This document shows, in pieces, positions 35,328 through 45,289 of a stretch of DNA of 64,000 nucleotides. Position 1 is the stretch's first letter. Each line of letters starts with the position of its first letter. The notes below the pieces were generated by a model. That model was not told the origin of the DNA, ran no database searches, and saw only the letters and a list, made by a program, of their open reading frames with translations. The stretch is from Chondrocystis sp. NIES-4102 (GTDB lineage Bacteria; Cyanobacteriota; Cyanobacteriia; Cyanobacteriales; Xenococcaceae): contig AP018282.1 in NCBI GenBank assembly GCA_002368355.1, positions 97,735 to 161,734 of the forward strand. The letters run 5' to 3'. The position numbers and the translations under genes were made by a program.

Positions 35328-36941
35328 TCAGATTTCTAGTAGCTGACAAATCTTTTTGTTTAATTTTGTGGTAACAGGGCGTTCACCACGCTCGATCAGA
35401 GAGATGAGTTTTTGAGAAACTCCCAAAAAACCAGCAAGTTTAGCCTGACTCCACCCTTTTATTTGTCTTACTTCCCTCACTTGGTCGCCAGTTAAGCTTT
35501 CACTGGATGCTAGTTTGAGTTTTTTAGTTTTCGAGCGTGATGGTTTGATTTTGCTAGTGGTTTTACTAGCTAAAAGTTCAGGAATGGGATTTGGAGGCTT
35601 AATGCATATATGGGCATTTAGTAAAGTATCTAGGTATCCTTTGGGTTGTTTTTCTGGCGATTCTGGTCTTAACTTTTCTGGGTAGGTTAGACTATCAAAC
35701 TCAATTTGCCAATTTAATTTGCCCAATAGGATTAAAGCACTATCCCAGCATTGCTTGAGATCGTAGGCTTTGCGATAATCTGTACGAGCATCAGAGATAG
35801 CTGGTTTAGGAAGTGCAATTTCAAGTAGTTCTTCTACCCTATATTTACCATTTTTACGAACTCGACTATCCAAGGTCAGGTGTATTGCTAGCCTAAGAGC
35901 CAGTTCATTGTGGTAAGGATCGATGGCTAAAACTTGTTTTGCTAGATAACCAAACTGATATAAAGCTTCTCGAGATGTTGCTCCAGCCTTATTTAAAAAA
36001 TCTCTAGTCCATAATCCAGGTTGTACCGTCAGGTAAACATCATCTAGATTGTCTATCTTACCTTCTAAGTTATATTGACCGATTGGTTTAACATACACAT
36101 TCCACATCCTTCCTACTGGTGCAGAAGCGATTATCTGTCCTTTGTAATTCTTACCTTCAATCCAAACTGCTTTTACTAATAAACAATCTAGAGCAAAGGC
36201 AGTAGTGGCAATTTCCCGCATCTTTTCGGATTTGGATTTTTTATGATTTCTGTCCCAACCGAATTCTTTAATAATATCGCTAACCTTAAGATTAAATTGA
36301 CTTTCCCAAGGTCTTTGTTGAGTCATAGCATGAGCTGCAAAAATCAAGTGGAGTTTGGCAGTTGTAAAGCCAAATTTATCGATGATTTGTTGAGCTTCAT
36401 CCCAAGGAAGTAATGTAATATCACCAGGACTACTGATGTAATGTTCGATGTAATTTCTGAGATTGGTTTTTGCTTTGTGTCGCAAATAGGCGGTACCCTC
36501 AGCATCTTTTTGCCATAAATCTTTTCTGGTACAAGCTTCCATACTAGAAAACATTACCGCAGCAGAGGGTAGCTTGGCTACATTTTCTAGTTGTGGCTCG
36601 CATTTTGTTATGGCTTCATTAATTGCGTGGGTAACTGTTAAATCGGTAGTTTCTTCTTGATGCTTTAAATGTTCGCTTAAGTTATTGACTATCTGCGCGG
36701 TCAGTTTTTTTACGCAAGCTTTATCTTTAGCTTGGTCGGGTAAATTCCAAGTCTCTTCTAGCAGTTTCACAGCCATCTTTTTAGCTGTAGCTTGAACATC
36801 ACTCCAAAATCCTGCTTGGATTTGTGCCATGATAAATTTTCTGTTACCAAAAATACGAGCATCAATTTCTGCCAAAAAATTTTGGTGATCTATAGTAAAA
36901 GTAGTAAAAGAGTTTTTTGTCATGGATAATTTTACGAGCAT
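35328..36941 (-). CDS. Plasmid protein with C-terminal XRE helix-turn-helix
   Basis: A 537-residue protein; a second ATG at 36923 would remove six residues. The first ~420 residues match no family I can name but contain DNA-binding-like wedges (e.g. FNLKVSDIIKEFGWDR) reminiscent of winged-helix initiators. A basic linker follows, then a Cro/XRE helix-turn-helix at ~482-535 (VREVRQIKGWSQAKLAGFLGVSQKLISLIERGERP). It flanks the iterons opposite the replication protein, so it may control or start replication. The GTTCTAA sites might be its targets, by position only. Confidence 0.65.
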   Translation of the reverse strand: MLVKLSMTKNSFTTFTIDHQNFLAEIDARIFGNRKFIMAQIQAGFWSDVQATAKKMAVKLLEETWNLPDQAKDKACVKKLTAQIVNNLSEHLKHQEETTDLTVTHAINEAITKCEPQLENVAKLPSAAVMFSSMEACTRKDLWQKDAEGTAYLRHKAKTNLRNYIEHYISSPGDITLLPWDEAQQIIDKFGFTTAKLHLIFAAHAMTQQRPWESQFNLKVSDIIKEFGWDRNHKKSKSEKMREIATTAFALDCLLVKAVWIEGKNYKGQIIASAPVGRMWNVYVKPIGQYNLEGKIDNLDDVYLTVQPGLWTRDFLNKAGATSREALYQFGYLAKQVLAIDPYHNELALRLAIHLTLDSRVRKNGKYRVEELLEIALPKPAISDARTDYRKAYDLKQCWDSALILLGKLNWQIEFDSLTYPEKLRPESPEKQPKGYLDTLLNAHICIKPPNPIPELLASKTTSKIKPSRSKTKKLKLASSESLTGDQVREVRQIKGWSQAKLAGFLGVSQKLISLIERGERPVTTKLNKKICQLLEI

Positions 36942-36956
36942 TATTTTTGGACTAGT

Positions 36957-37730
36957 CTAATTTAAATATTCCTCTTCTAGTACCTGTAGTAACCTCTCCT
37001 CAATTGAATTGAGTTGGGAACGATTTAGTTTTTCTAGTCCCTTTAACACCCATTTTGCTGCTTCATCCAATTCCCCTACTTCTGATAGAGCAGTCATTCT
37101 TTCCCCCAATAAGAGCATTTGCTCTGATTCGTCACGGGTAAACTTCATAAGTGATAAGTCGTCTACTGAAACTACATATTGACTGTCCCAAGTATCCACT
37201 ACACATTCATCTTTTCTAACTTCTGATATTACACACCAACAATGGAGCTTCCCTTTAATACCCGAAGTTATGCGACATATTTGACCCTCAGCAAAAGGAT
37301 TAATGGTCGGATATTTTTGAGACAGGTAAGTTTTAACTGCCGTTTTTACCATTGAATAAGAAGGCACTTGACCCAGAGCGATCCCCACCGCCATCACCCA
37401 AACTTCACCAGCTTCAATTGGGCTTAAATGAGCTTGAAAAATTGGTCGCAATTGTTTCTGTTTAGTTGGTTTTGGGTCATTAAGACCTTGGGTCTTTAAA
37501 TATTCTTCTATCTGATAGTAAGTCTCGGCTGCAATCATACAACGCTCGATATAAAGCATCGTGAAACCAAAAACTTCATCGCAATACTCGGCAAAACTAT
37601 CGTACTTGTCACGATACAATTTTAACCGCTTAATCGTCCTCAGTGCCTGACCTCGCAGCACGAAACCCGTCCGAACCTGCTGCTCTAATTTATCCCTTAA
37701 TTGCGTTTCTTGTGGTGAGAGAACATACAA
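36957..37730 (-). CDS. Plasmid accessory protein with a GQALR/EYC-type N-terminal domain
   Basis: A 257-residue protein. The N-terminal ~90 residues have the pattern GQALRTIKRLKLYRDKYDSF followed by EYCDEVFGF..YIERCM, typical of small helical domains in plasmid and integrative-element proteins next to replication or partition genes. The middle may hold a small beta-barrel (QICRITSGIKGKLHCWCVISEV). It lies 15 bases upstream of the HTH gene, in the same direction. Exact role unknown. Confidence 0.65.
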   Translation of the reverse strand: MYVLSPQETQLRDKLEQQVRTGFVLRGQALRTIKRLKLYRDKYDSFAEYCDEVFGFTMLYIERCMIAAETYYQIEEYLKTQGLNDPKPTKQKQLRPIFQAHLSPIEAGEVWVMAVGIALGQVPSYSMVKTAVKTYLSQKYPTINPFAEGQICRITSGIKGKLHCWCVISEVRKDECVVDTWDSQYVVSVDDLSLMKFTRDESEQMLLLGERMTALSEVGELDEAAKWVLKGLEKLNRSQLNSIEERLLQVLEEEYLN

Positions 37731-37863
37731 TCTGTTTGATCCCTAAAAATCGATTGATTTAAGATTAATTCTACAACTTTTAGTGCAAATAACAGTAGTT
37801 CTACATAGTAAAATCTTTTTAGGGTTTTAGATTACTGGTATTGTTTGGGTAAAGGGGAAAGGA

Positions 37864-38916
37864 ATGGCAATTCGACGGTTGAATAAAAATAGTAGATTTA
37901 ATCAAGGCGATCGCCCTCTTGCTGCCGTCTCTACTTTACCTACGGTCAAGGCAATGCTGGACTGTTTTGAGAGATATCTTAACTTAACTATCGCTTCGGG
38001 TAATGCTAGCGTTGATACGATTAAAACTTATCGCAGTCGTACTGCTCAGTTTCTTTTTTGGTGTAAAGAGCGAGAACTTTATCCAGCCTTAGTTACGAAG
38101 GAAAATATCCTTGAATATCGTAAGCACTTGGTTGATGAGTCGAAAGTATCCCCGACTATTCGATTATCTTTGCTTTCGATTAAGCATTTTTATACTGCTT
38201 GTTTGGCTGGAAAATTGGTGAAGGATAATCCAGCTATGGAAGTAAAAGCACCCAGAGACAAGCGCGAGGTTGGTAGCACGATTAATTATTTATCCCTAGA
38301 GGAACTACAACAGCTAATTGATAGTATTTTACCTATCTATAAAATACGCGGGGAGAATGCTACCAAAGTACAGGTATTGCGCGATCGCATTCTGTTGGGC
38401 TGTATGGCCCTTCAAGGTTGTCGTAGCATTGAGATGTATCGGGCTAATTTGGGAGATTTTAGCTCGACTTACGGTCAGCATTATCTTAAGTTAGATGGTA
38501 AAAATAGCATTAGAACTGTTATTTTACGACCCGATTTGGCAGAAGAAATAGTTCAATATCGGCAAGCACGTAAGTTAACTAAAGAAAAACTTACTTTAAC
38601 CTCTCCATTATTTATCTCACTATCAAATCGTCGTTACGGTCAACGCTTATCTAGAAGCGGTATTGGTCATGTAGTTGATGGCTATCTAGAAAAGTGTGGC
38701 TTAAAACACAACGACTTGAATACTAGTCAAGAAAGAAATATTTCTCCCCACAGCCTGCGTCATACCGCAGGTACTTTAAGTCTTCAAAATGGTTCTTCTT
38801 TACGGGAGGTACAGGATTTTCTCGGACACAGCGACCCGAAAACAACTGCTGTGTATACTCACATTCTTAGTTCTCAGGAAAATAATCCTGCTTCAAAAAT
38901 TGATATTGATTTTTAA
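37864..38916 (+). CDS. Tyrosine recombinase / integrase
   Basis: A 350-residue recombinase with a SAM-like N-terminal core-binding domain (~25-130) and a C-terminal catalytic domain. Catalytic residues are in place: Arg187 (GCRSIEMYR), His296 and Arg299 (HSLRHTAG), His322 (LGHSDPKTT) and nucleophile Tyr331 (AVYTH). Possible roles are plasmid dimer resolution or integration. AAGG precedes ATG at a suitable distance. No attachment site was identified. Confidence 0.92.
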   Translation: MAIRRLNKNSRFNQGDRPLAAVSTLPTVKAMLDCFERYLNLTIASGNASVDTIKTYRSRTAQFLFWCKERELYPALVTKENILEYRKHLVDESKVSPTIRLSLLSIKHFYTACLAGKLVKDNPAMEVKAPRDKREVGSTINYLSLEELQQLIDSILPIYKIRGENATKVQVLRDRILLGCMALQGCRSIEMYRANLGDFSSTYGQHYLKLDGKNSIRTVILRPDLAEEIVQYRQARKLTKEKLTLTSPLFISLSNRRYGQRLSRSGIGHVVDGYLEKCGLKHNDLNTSQERNISPHSLRHTAGTLSLQNGSSLREVQDFLGHSDPKTTAVYTHILSSQENNPASKIDIDF

Positions 38917-39023
38917 ACAGAAAACTTACTTCCCATAAAGAAAATAATGTATTTTGTGAGAGTGAGACAGTCAACCAGGACGACCGACGAAAAATCAATC
39001 CCCCGAAGCACTTTCTTACCGTC

Positions 39024-40370
39024 TCATCGCTCAAATTCGGCTGTTCGCCATTTTAGGGTAAAAGTGCTGCCCTGCCCTAGTTGGCTGTGTACACTTAATT
39101 TAAAGGAATGCGATCGCGCTATAGATTTGGCGATCGCCAATCCCAAACCCGAACCACCAGTGCTGCGAGAACGATCGCTCTGTACCCGATAGAAGCGATC
39201 AAAGATATGTTTTTGATGTTCTGGGGCAATACCAATACCTGTATCTTTAACTTGAATTAGAGCATCAGAGGCATCGCGCTCTAAAATAACCGTAACTTGA
39301 CCGTCTGGGGGGGTGTGTTGAATAGCATTGACAATCAAATTATAAACTAGGCGATATAATTGGTCGCAATCACCACTTACGTTTATAGATTTTTTAACCC
39401 TAAATACATTCGTCAGCGTTATTTGATTAGCGATCGCCAATGGTTCTAATTCTTCTACTAAATCGCTAACCAAATCATTTAAACAGCAGAGTTCGCGGCG
39501 TAAAGGAATTGCTTTTCGATCCATGCGAGCCAACAGTAATAAATCGGCAACTAGTTGAATCAGTCTTTTATTTTCTCGCTCGATCGCAGTTAAAATACCT
39601 TTTGCTTCTTGTTTGTCTAGATCGACTAACAATGCTGACTCTACCGTCGCTTGCATCGCAGCTAAAGGCGTTCTCAACTCGTGTGCGGCATCTGCTGTAA
39701 ACTGTTCGATTTGTTGATAAGAGCGGTAAATCGGTTGCATCGCCAAACCAGCCAACCACCAACTTGCAAAAGCTACGAAAGTTAATGAAATTGGTAATCC
39801 TAATAACAGAACCAATTTTACTCTACCGAGATAATCTTCAAAATCAGTAAGGCTGCGTCCAACTTGAAAATATCCCCAATCTTCTCTGGTTTGAGTGTGC
39901 AGCGAGAAAGAAATTTGGTGATAAATGTTATTATTGCGATCGCTCAAAGTCTGCCAGAGTTCTTTGTTTAATGTTTGAGGCAACCCTTCTGGATAATCTC
40001 CAGCAATAGCGATTAAACGTCCCGACGTATCGTACAAACGGGCATAGTAATTACCTCGATCGACAGCAGAAAGGATATGACGTTGCGAGTTAGAACGCTC
40101 GGAAACACAGCTATTTCCAACTAAGCAAAGATTGGGCAACAGTTTTTTAACAATCGGCTCGATTATTTCTGGCTGCTTCAATTTTAGTTCTAAACTGTCG
40201 TGCAAAGTTCCTGCTACAGATTCTAATTCGCGATCGAGGGCAACCCAATGAGCGTGAGAGACTGCTTTATAGACTCCAAATCCCAGCAGACTCAAAATCA
40301 ATCCCATTACTCCTGCATACCAGAGAGACAATGAAACGCGAGTTTTATTGAACAGTTTGTTTTGTCTCAT
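39024..40370 (-). CDS. Sensor histidine kinase of the metal island (copy 1)
   Basis: A 448-residue kinase with two membrane helices flanking a ~140-residue periplasmic domain that has a conserved Cys pair (NLCLVGNSC, ~78-86). The H-box DAAHELRTPLAAM lies around residue 229, then NAIQHTPPDG, DTGIGIAPEHQ and GGSGLGLAIA. It is closely related to the kinase at 43931-45289, over the whole length. It overlaps its regulator by 26 bases and is last in a tolC-RR-HK unit. CopS/Hik31-type copper sensors are the nearest idea I have; the metal is inferred. Confidence 0.88.
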   Translation of the reverse strand: MRQNKLFNKTRVSLSLWYAGVMGLILSLLGFGVYKAVSHAHWVALDRELESVAGTLHDSLELKLKQPEIIEPIVKKLLPNLCLVGNSCVSERSNSQRHILSAVDRGNYYARLYDTSGRLIAIAGDYPEGLPQTLNKELWQTLSDRNNNIYHQISFSLHTQTREDWGYFQVGRSLTDFEDYLGRVKLVLLLGLPISLTFVAFASWWLAGLAMQPIYRSYQQIEQFTADAAHELRTPLAAMQATVESALLVDLDKQEAKGILTAIERENKRLIQLVADLLLLARMDRKAIPLRRELCCLNDLVSDLVEELEPLAIANQITLTNVFRVKKSINVSGDCDQLYRLVYNLIVNAIQHTPPDGQVTVILERDASDALIQVKDTGIGIAPEHQKHIFDRFYRVQSDRSRSTGGSGLGLAIAKSIARSHSFKLSVHSQLGQGSTFTLKWRTAEFER

Positions 40371-41064
40371 CTGCTTCCCAATTCAAGCGATATCCCAAAC
40401 CGCGTAAAGTTTCAATTATATTAGTGCTAGAGATTAATTCCAACTTGCGTCTGAGTAAACGTACTTGAGCAGCTACCACATTGCTAAAAGATTCTGCATC
40501 CGCTTCCCAAAGTTGATTGCGAATCTGCTCGCTAGTGATAATTTGATTCGGATGCTTCATAAAATATTCCAGTAGCTGAAATTCTTTATTAGTAAGCAAG
40601 ACTGGGCGCTTTTCGCCTTCTGGAGCTAGATAATAAACAGTTTGATTGCCACAGTCTAGGAGTAAGTTTCCTAACTGCAACTGTTGGGGTTGAATTTGGG
40701 GCGATCGCCTCTGTAAGGCTCGTAAACGTGCTAATAATTCTGCCATACCAAAGGGTTTAATTAAATAATCATCTGCTCCCGCATCCAATCCAGTTACCTT
40801 ATCTTGCATCCGATCTCTAGCAGTGAGCATTAAAACTGGGAGAGGATTGTTTTGAGCGCGTAACTTTTTCAGCAATTCTATTCCCGACAAACCAGGTACT
40901 AACCAATCGAAAACCGCTACCGTGTATTGCGTCCAATTACTTTCTAAGTAACCCCAAGCGTCATTGCCATTTTGTACCCAATCGACTACATATTTATGGT
41001 GTTTTAAAGTGCGTTCGATCGCAGCACCTAAGTTTGGTTCGTCTTCAACGAGGAGAATTCTCAT
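40345..41064 (-). CDS. OmpR-family response regulator (copy 1)
   Basis: A 239-residue regulator with Asp53 in the motif VFDWLVPGLSG, acidic residues at 7-9, conserved KPFGMAELLARLRAL, and a winged helix ending LRGLGYRLNWE. It starts 19 bases after tolC and is co-transcribed with it. It is a close paralogue of the regulator at 43239-43934. CopR-type proteins bind repeats of TTTCAT, and such boxes are spread over the island, including 76 bases before the tolC start. The targets are inferred. Confidence 0.9.
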   Translation of the reverse strand: MRILLVEDEPNLGAAIERTLKHHKYVVDWVQNGNDAWGYLESNWTQYTVAVFDWLVPGLSGIELLKKLRAQNNPLPVLMLTARDRMQDKVTGLDAGADDYLIKPFGMAELLARLRALQRRSPQIQPQQLQLGNLLLDCGNQTVYYLAPEGEKRPVLLTNKEFQLLEYFMKHPNQIITSEQIRNQLWEADAESFSNVVAAQVRLLRRKLELISSTNIIETLRGLGYRLNWEADETKQTVQ

Positions 41065-41083
41065 CTTATTACCCTAAATTTGG

Positions 41084-42454
41084 CTATAAGTTGTTAATTG
41101 CTCTTCTTAGCGAGGTCAAAGAGCGATTGTAGTTCAAAATTGCTTTTACTCTATTGCCAGCAGCGTTGGTCAATTCATTTTGTGCCGTGTTTACTTCTAA
41201 TTGAGTAGTTGCACCTCGACGATAGCCAAAGCTAATCAACTCCAGTGCTTCTTGTGCTTGTTCTAGGGCAGCAGTTGCCGTTTCGATATTCTTAGCATTT
41301 GCCATCAGATTTTTGTAAGCTTGTTCGATTTCCAAACGAATTTGACTGCGGGTATCGGCAAAGCGAGTTTCGGCAATCTTAATGTTCGCATCTTCCTGTT
41401 TTGCTGCTGCTGATGCCGTTCCCCCATCAAAGAAATTCCAGGCAACTCTAGCTCCTGCTGCATATCCATCTGCTCCTTTATTACTTAGTTCGCTTAATGC
41501 CTGGTAATTAGCAAACAAACTCACAGTTGGTCTGATTTCAGCTAAAGCTATTTGTCGCTGTTGAGAGGTAATATTCCGCTGTATTGACTGCTGTTTTAAT
41601 TCCGCTCGATTTTGAAAAGCCAAAATAATGCTTTCTTCTAAAGAGCGATTCCATTGACCTGCTGTTTGGATAGGATCGGCAGCAGCAACATCAACTGTTT
41701 CGGGCAAACTTAGAATTCTAGTTAACTTGTCGCTAGCTATATCTCCATCGGTTTGAGCTTGAGTTAAGTCTTGTTCGGCATTTTTCAACTGCACTGAAGC
41801 TCTAATCGTATCAATTTTACTTCCTGTTCCTCCTTCCTCTAACAATTGGGCATCACGCAGACCGATTCGAGCATTTTCTACGGCAGCTTGAGCGATTTTT
41901 ACTTGTTCGTCAGCTTCCTGCAAATCATAGTAAGCACTAGAAACATCTAGTCTAGTTTGTTGGCGAATTCTTTTTAATTCTAACTGCTCGAATTTTATTT
42001 GTTCCTGGGCAGTTTTAATTTGTGCCGATCGCTTGCCAAAAGTAAAAAGGTTATAATTAGCTTCGACCGTACCGCTCAAAAAAGTAGGCGAATCAGATTC
42101 TGGCTCGAAAATTATGTCTCCAGGTCTTTCTTGGTCGCCAACCTGTCTAAGTTCTCCGTTTATTCCCAAAGTAGGCAGTAAAGCCCTCTGAGCTTGTTGT
42201 AGAGCCGAGCGCGATCGCTCTAAAGTCAAAGCAGCAATCTGTAATTCTCTATTTTTCTTCTGCGCTACTTCTAAGGCTTGTTTTAAAGTAATTGGTTCGA
42301 TTTTTTTGATTTGCACTTGGGTTGGTGAACTGGGAAGTTGTAAATTCGAGTTAGTTTCAGCAAGTGGCATTGTTTGCGCTTGTGCTAATTCTAATTTAAC
42401 TAAACTAATGCTCACACCCACACCGATAATAATTAGCTTTCGAGACAAAGACAT
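41084..42454 (-). CDS. TolC-family outer-membrane efflux protein
   Basis: ATG at 42454 is chosen because MSLSRKLIIIGVG opens a normal signal peptide ending QA; a frame start 23 codons earlier would overlap the regulatory box. The mature part of ~430 residues has the TolC/CusC double repeat of long helices (ITLKQALEVAQKKNRELQ ... QQAQRALLPTLG; later SGTVEANYNLF and AARVAWNFFDGG). It forms a trimeric outer-membrane duct for RND pumps. Neither RND operon in the island has its own TolC, so it probably serves both. Confidence 0.88.
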   Translation of the reverse strand: MSLSRKLIIIGVGVSISLVKLELAQAQTMPLAETNSNLQLPSSPTQVQIKKIEPITLKQALEVAQKKNRELQIAALTLERSRSALQQAQRALLPTLGINGELRQVGDQERPGDIIFEPESDSPTFLSGTVEANYNLFTFGKRSAQIKTAQEQIKFEQLELKRIRQQTRLDVSSAYYDLQEADEQVKIAQAAVENARIGLRDAQLLEEGGTGSKIDTIRASVQLKNAEQDLTQAQTDGDIASDKLTRILSLPETVDVAAADPIQTAGQWNRSLEESIILAFQNRAELKQQSIQRNITSQQRQIALAEIRPTVSLFANYQALSELSNKGADGYAAGARVAWNFFDGGTASAAAKQEDANIKIAETRFADTRSQIRLEIEQAYKNLMANAKNIETATAALEQAQEALELISFGYRRGATTQLEVNTAQNELTNAAGNRVKAILNYNRSLTSLRRAINNL

Positions 42455-42529
42455 ATCTTGCAAAATTTTGTATAAGACAATAACCGAGTGTTTAGATTTA
42501 CCTCTAACTAAAAAGATTGACACAATCGG

Positions 42530-42592
42530 ATGAAATTGAGATGAAATTCCGTAATTTACTTAACTGAATCGCTAATTTCATCTTAATTTCAT
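42530..42592. promoter_or_regulatory. Two divergent TTTCAT-N5-TTTCAT boxes
   Basis: ATGAAA-TTGAG-ATGAAA at 42530-42546 reads as TTTCAT repeats toward tolC. TTTCAT-CTTAA-TTTCAT at 42576-42592 faces DUF2808. Each has an 11-base period, as expected for an OmpR-type dimer. The control region is shared by two mirror-image operons. Confidence 0.75.
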
Positions 42593-42747
42593 GCACTATA
42601 TGTCAAGCTGTTTTAAACAAATTAGTGAGTTTAAGCTAGTTTTTATGTGGCTATTTAGCTCAATAAATTAGCAAGAAATAATAAGAAAATATTTTTATCT
42701 TATTAGCCAATAATCTCATTAAGCAATTGATTAAATTGTGAGGAATC

Positions 42748-43224
42748 ATGATGAAAAACCTAATTTATCCCACTGTATTTTCTTTATTTCTAGCTTCTAT
42801 TACTCCAATCGCTTTAGCAGAAGATAGCCATGATAATGATGAAACTTCTCATATTATTAGTGCGCTCGCGTATCCTCGAAGAAAACGAGCGTTGGACGCT
42901 ACTCATCGCTTTGAAGTTCATGTTAAGGGACAGCCTATTTCAGCCCTTTCCGTCGAGCTACCAGAAAGGATTAGCATTGAAGATGGTATTGAAGTCACCG
43001 ATGACTCCGACCAAAAAGTTACTGCCAAAGTCGCGATTAATGACCAAAAAGCGACTCTGACTTTTGCCCAACCAATAGCTCCTGATACTACCCTAAAAAT
43101 TAAGATGAAAGGAGTCGATGCAAGCAGACTTATTCAAAAAATTGTCCTATACAGAGTTAATATCACTATGGTAGATATGAGCGAAGAAATCAGTATCGGG
43201 GTTGCCGAAATTCGCACCAATTAA
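42748..43224 (+). CDS. Exported DUF2808 protein (copy 1)
   Basis: A 158-residue protein with signal peptide ending IALA and a DUF2808 domain: RFEVHVKGQPISALSVELPE, IEVTDDSDQKVTA, FAQPIAPDTTLKIKMKGV and a C-terminal ISIGVAEIRT. The mature N-terminus is rich in His, Asp and Glu (EDSHDNDETSHI), which could bind metal. DUF2808 has no firm function. Here it heads an operon with a two-component system and has a TTTCAT box upstream, so a metal response role is likely. Confidence 0.8.
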   Translation: MMKNLIYPTVFSLFLASITPIALAEDSHDNDETSHIISALAYPRRKRALDATHRFEVHVKGQPISALSVELPERISIEDGIEVTDDSDQKVTAKVAINDQKATLTFAQPIAPDTTLKIKMKGVDASRLIQKIVLYRVNITMVDMSEEISIGVAEIRTN

Positions 43225-43238
43225 GTAAAACTTGAACG

Positions 43239-43934
43239 ATGAAAATACTGCTAGTCGAAGATGAGCCAGAAATGGGAACTGCCATCAAGGATATCTTAAA
43301 TCAGGAAAAGTACATAGTAGATTGGGCGCAGAATGGCAATGAAGCATGGTCATATCTGGAAGAAGAAATCGCCGATTACACTCTGGCTATTTTTGATTGG
43401 CTGATACCTGGACTATCTGGGTTGGAGTTGTGCGCGCGATTGCGAAGCCGAGATAATCTTTTACCAGTTTTAATCCTAACTGCCAAAGACCAAATGGAGG
43501 ATAAGGTGGCTGGTTTGGATGCAGGTGCGGATGATTATCTGGTTAAACCATTCGGTGTACCCGAATTCTTGGCAAGGGTACGCGCTTTACAGCGTCGATC
43601 GCCTCTATTTCAACCCCAACAGCTAGAAGTAGAAGGACTTATCTTAGACTGCGGTACTCGTATCGTTCGTTGGCAAGCACCAAATGGCGAGATGCAGGAA
43701 ACTTACCTAACAACTAAGGAATTTCAACTATTGGAATATTTTATGAAGTATCCCAAACGAGTGATTCCCAGCGATCGCATCCGCCGTCAGATTTGGGATA
43801 TTAACGCCTATAATTACAGTAATGTGGTGGCAGCCCAAGTACGTTTGCTCAGACGCAAATTAGAATCGATTGGTGGTACTAACATTATTGAAACCGTGCC
43901 TGGTGTCGGCTATCGTCTCAATCTAGAACCATGA
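43239..43934 (+). CDS. OmpR-family response regulator (copy 2)
   Basis: A 231-residue regulator with Asp53 (IFDWLIPGLSG), acidic residues 7-9, KPFGVPEFLARVRAL and winged helix ending VPGVGYRLNLE. It is very similar to the copy at 40345-41064. It starts 14 bases after DUF2808 and its stop overlaps the kinase start by 4 bases. The pair with its kinase duplicates the system on the other side of the shared control region. Confidence 0.92.
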   Translation: MKILLVEDEPEMGTAIKDILNQEKYIVDWAQNGNEAWSYLEEEIADYTLAIFDWLIPGLSGLELCARLRSRDNLLPVLILTAKDQMEDKVAGLDAGADDYLVKPFGVPEFLARVRALQRRSPLFQPQQLEVEGLILDCGTRIVRWQAPNGEMQETYLTTKEFQLLEYFMKYPKRVIPSDRIRRQIWDINAYNYSNVVAAQVRLLRRKLESIGGTNIIETVPGVGYRLNLEP

Positions 43935-45289
43935 GACCAAGCAAACTGTTCGGTAAGTCTCACGCTTCTTTAGCTCTCTGGTATGCGGGAGTAATGGGGT
44001 TAATTTTGAGTCTTTTAGGAGTGGTAGGATACAAAGCAATTGCTCGTGCTTATCGGGTTGATATTGATAAGGATTTGCAATCAATAGCAGGAACGCTACA
44101 TCAAAGTCTAGAATTACAACTCAAACAACCCGAACAAATAGAACCTTTAGTCGAGCAACTTTTACCCAATCTTTGTTTAGCAGGAAATAGTTGTTCTCCA
44201 GTCAAGTTAAGTTCTCCCTCTCACCACAATCTTAGTGCCATTAACCAAGGCAGCTACTACGTTCGTTTATTTTCTCCTTCTGGTCGTTTGTTAGCGGTTG
44301 CAGGGGCTTATCCACAAGGTTTATTCCCAGTTTTTGACAAAAAAACCTGGCAAACTATTTCAGATCTCCAAGGCAAAGATTATCGCCTTCATACCCTTTT
44401 ACTACATACTCGAAAACATAGGGATTGGGGTTATCTGCAAGTAGGGCAAAGTCTTGAAGATTACGAGGACTTTCTTACCAGGGCAAAAAAGGTTTTGGCT
44501 GTGGGTTTACCCATTTCGTTGCTTTTAATTGGCGGTGCTAGTTGGTGGCTGGCGAGTTTAGCTATGCGTCCGATTTATCAATCCTACAAGCAAATGGAGC
44601 AGTTTTGCGCCGATGTCGCCCACGAACTGCGAACTCCTTTAACTACGGTACAGACGACTGTTGAATCGGCACTGTTATTGCCTAAGTTAGAGTCAAAAAA
44701 AGCACTGAGCGTCTTGAGAACCGTCGAAAATCAAAATCGACGACTGATTCAGCTAGTTGTCGATCTCCTGTTATTAGCCAGTACAAATAAACGCTCTATA
44801 CCACTGCATCGCGAACCCTGTTGCTTAAATGATTTGATTCAAGATTTAGTAGAAGAATTACTCTCATTAGCGATCGCAGCTAGGGTAACACTGAATTGCG
44901 AACTACGAGTAAATAATCCACTGTATGTCCTTGGTGATTGCGACCAATTATATCGCTTAGTTGCTAATTTAATTGTTAATGCCATTCAACATACTCCAGC
45001 AAATGGCAAAGTAACTGTTATTTTAAAACGCAACCATGATTATGCTCTGATTCAGGTTTGGGATACGGGTGTTGGTATTGCTCCCCAACATCAAAAACAT
45101 ATTTTCGATCGCTTTTATCGCGTAGAGAGCGATCGCTCTCGCAATACTGGTGGTTCGGGATTAGGACTGGCGATTGCACAAGCTATAGCCCGATCTCATC
45201 ATGCTAGTCTAACTGTAAAGAGCGAACTGGGAAAAGGTAGTATTTTTATCGTACAGTTGCCTTTGGTTAAATCAAAGAAAACAGCTTAA
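43931..45289 (+). CDS. Sensor histidine kinase of the metal island (copy 2)
   Basis: A 452-residue kinase, full-length paralogue of the one at 39024-40370, with the same ALWYAGVMGLILSLLG first helix and periplasmic Cys pair (NLCLAGNSC). The H-box DVAHELRTPLTTV lies around residue 230, then NAIQHTPANG, DTGVGIAPQHQ and GGSGLGLAIA. The most different part between copies is the periplasmic loop, so the two may answer to different metals or levels. The gene end overlaps the convergent CDF gene by 4 bases. Confidence 0.9.
   Translation: MRPSKLFGKSHASLALWYAGVMGLILSLLGVVGYKAIARAYRVDIDKDLQSIAGTLHQSLELQLKQPEQIEPLVEQLLPNLCLAGNSCSPVKLSSPSHHNLSAINQGSYYVRLFSPSGRLLAVAGAYPQGLFPVFDKKTWQTISDLQGKDYRLHTLLLHTRKHRDWGYLQVGQSLEDYEDFLTRAKKVLAVGLPISLLLIGGASWWLASLAMRPIYQSYKQMEQFCADVAHELRTPLTTVQTTVESALLLPKLESKKALSVLRTVENQNRRLIQLVVDLLLLASTNKRSIPLHREPCCLNDLIQDLVEELLSLAIAARVTLNCELRVNNPLYVLGDCDQLYRLVANLIVNAIQHTPANGKVTVILKRNHDYALIQVWDTGVGIAPQHQKHIFDRFYRVESDRSRNTGGSGLGLAIAQAIARSHHASLTVKSELGKGSIFIVQLPLVKSKKTA

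Noticed and set aside
38947..39192. Plus-strand 81-codon frame after the integrase
   Set aside because: It overlaps the histidine kinase C-terminus, and looks like its complement.
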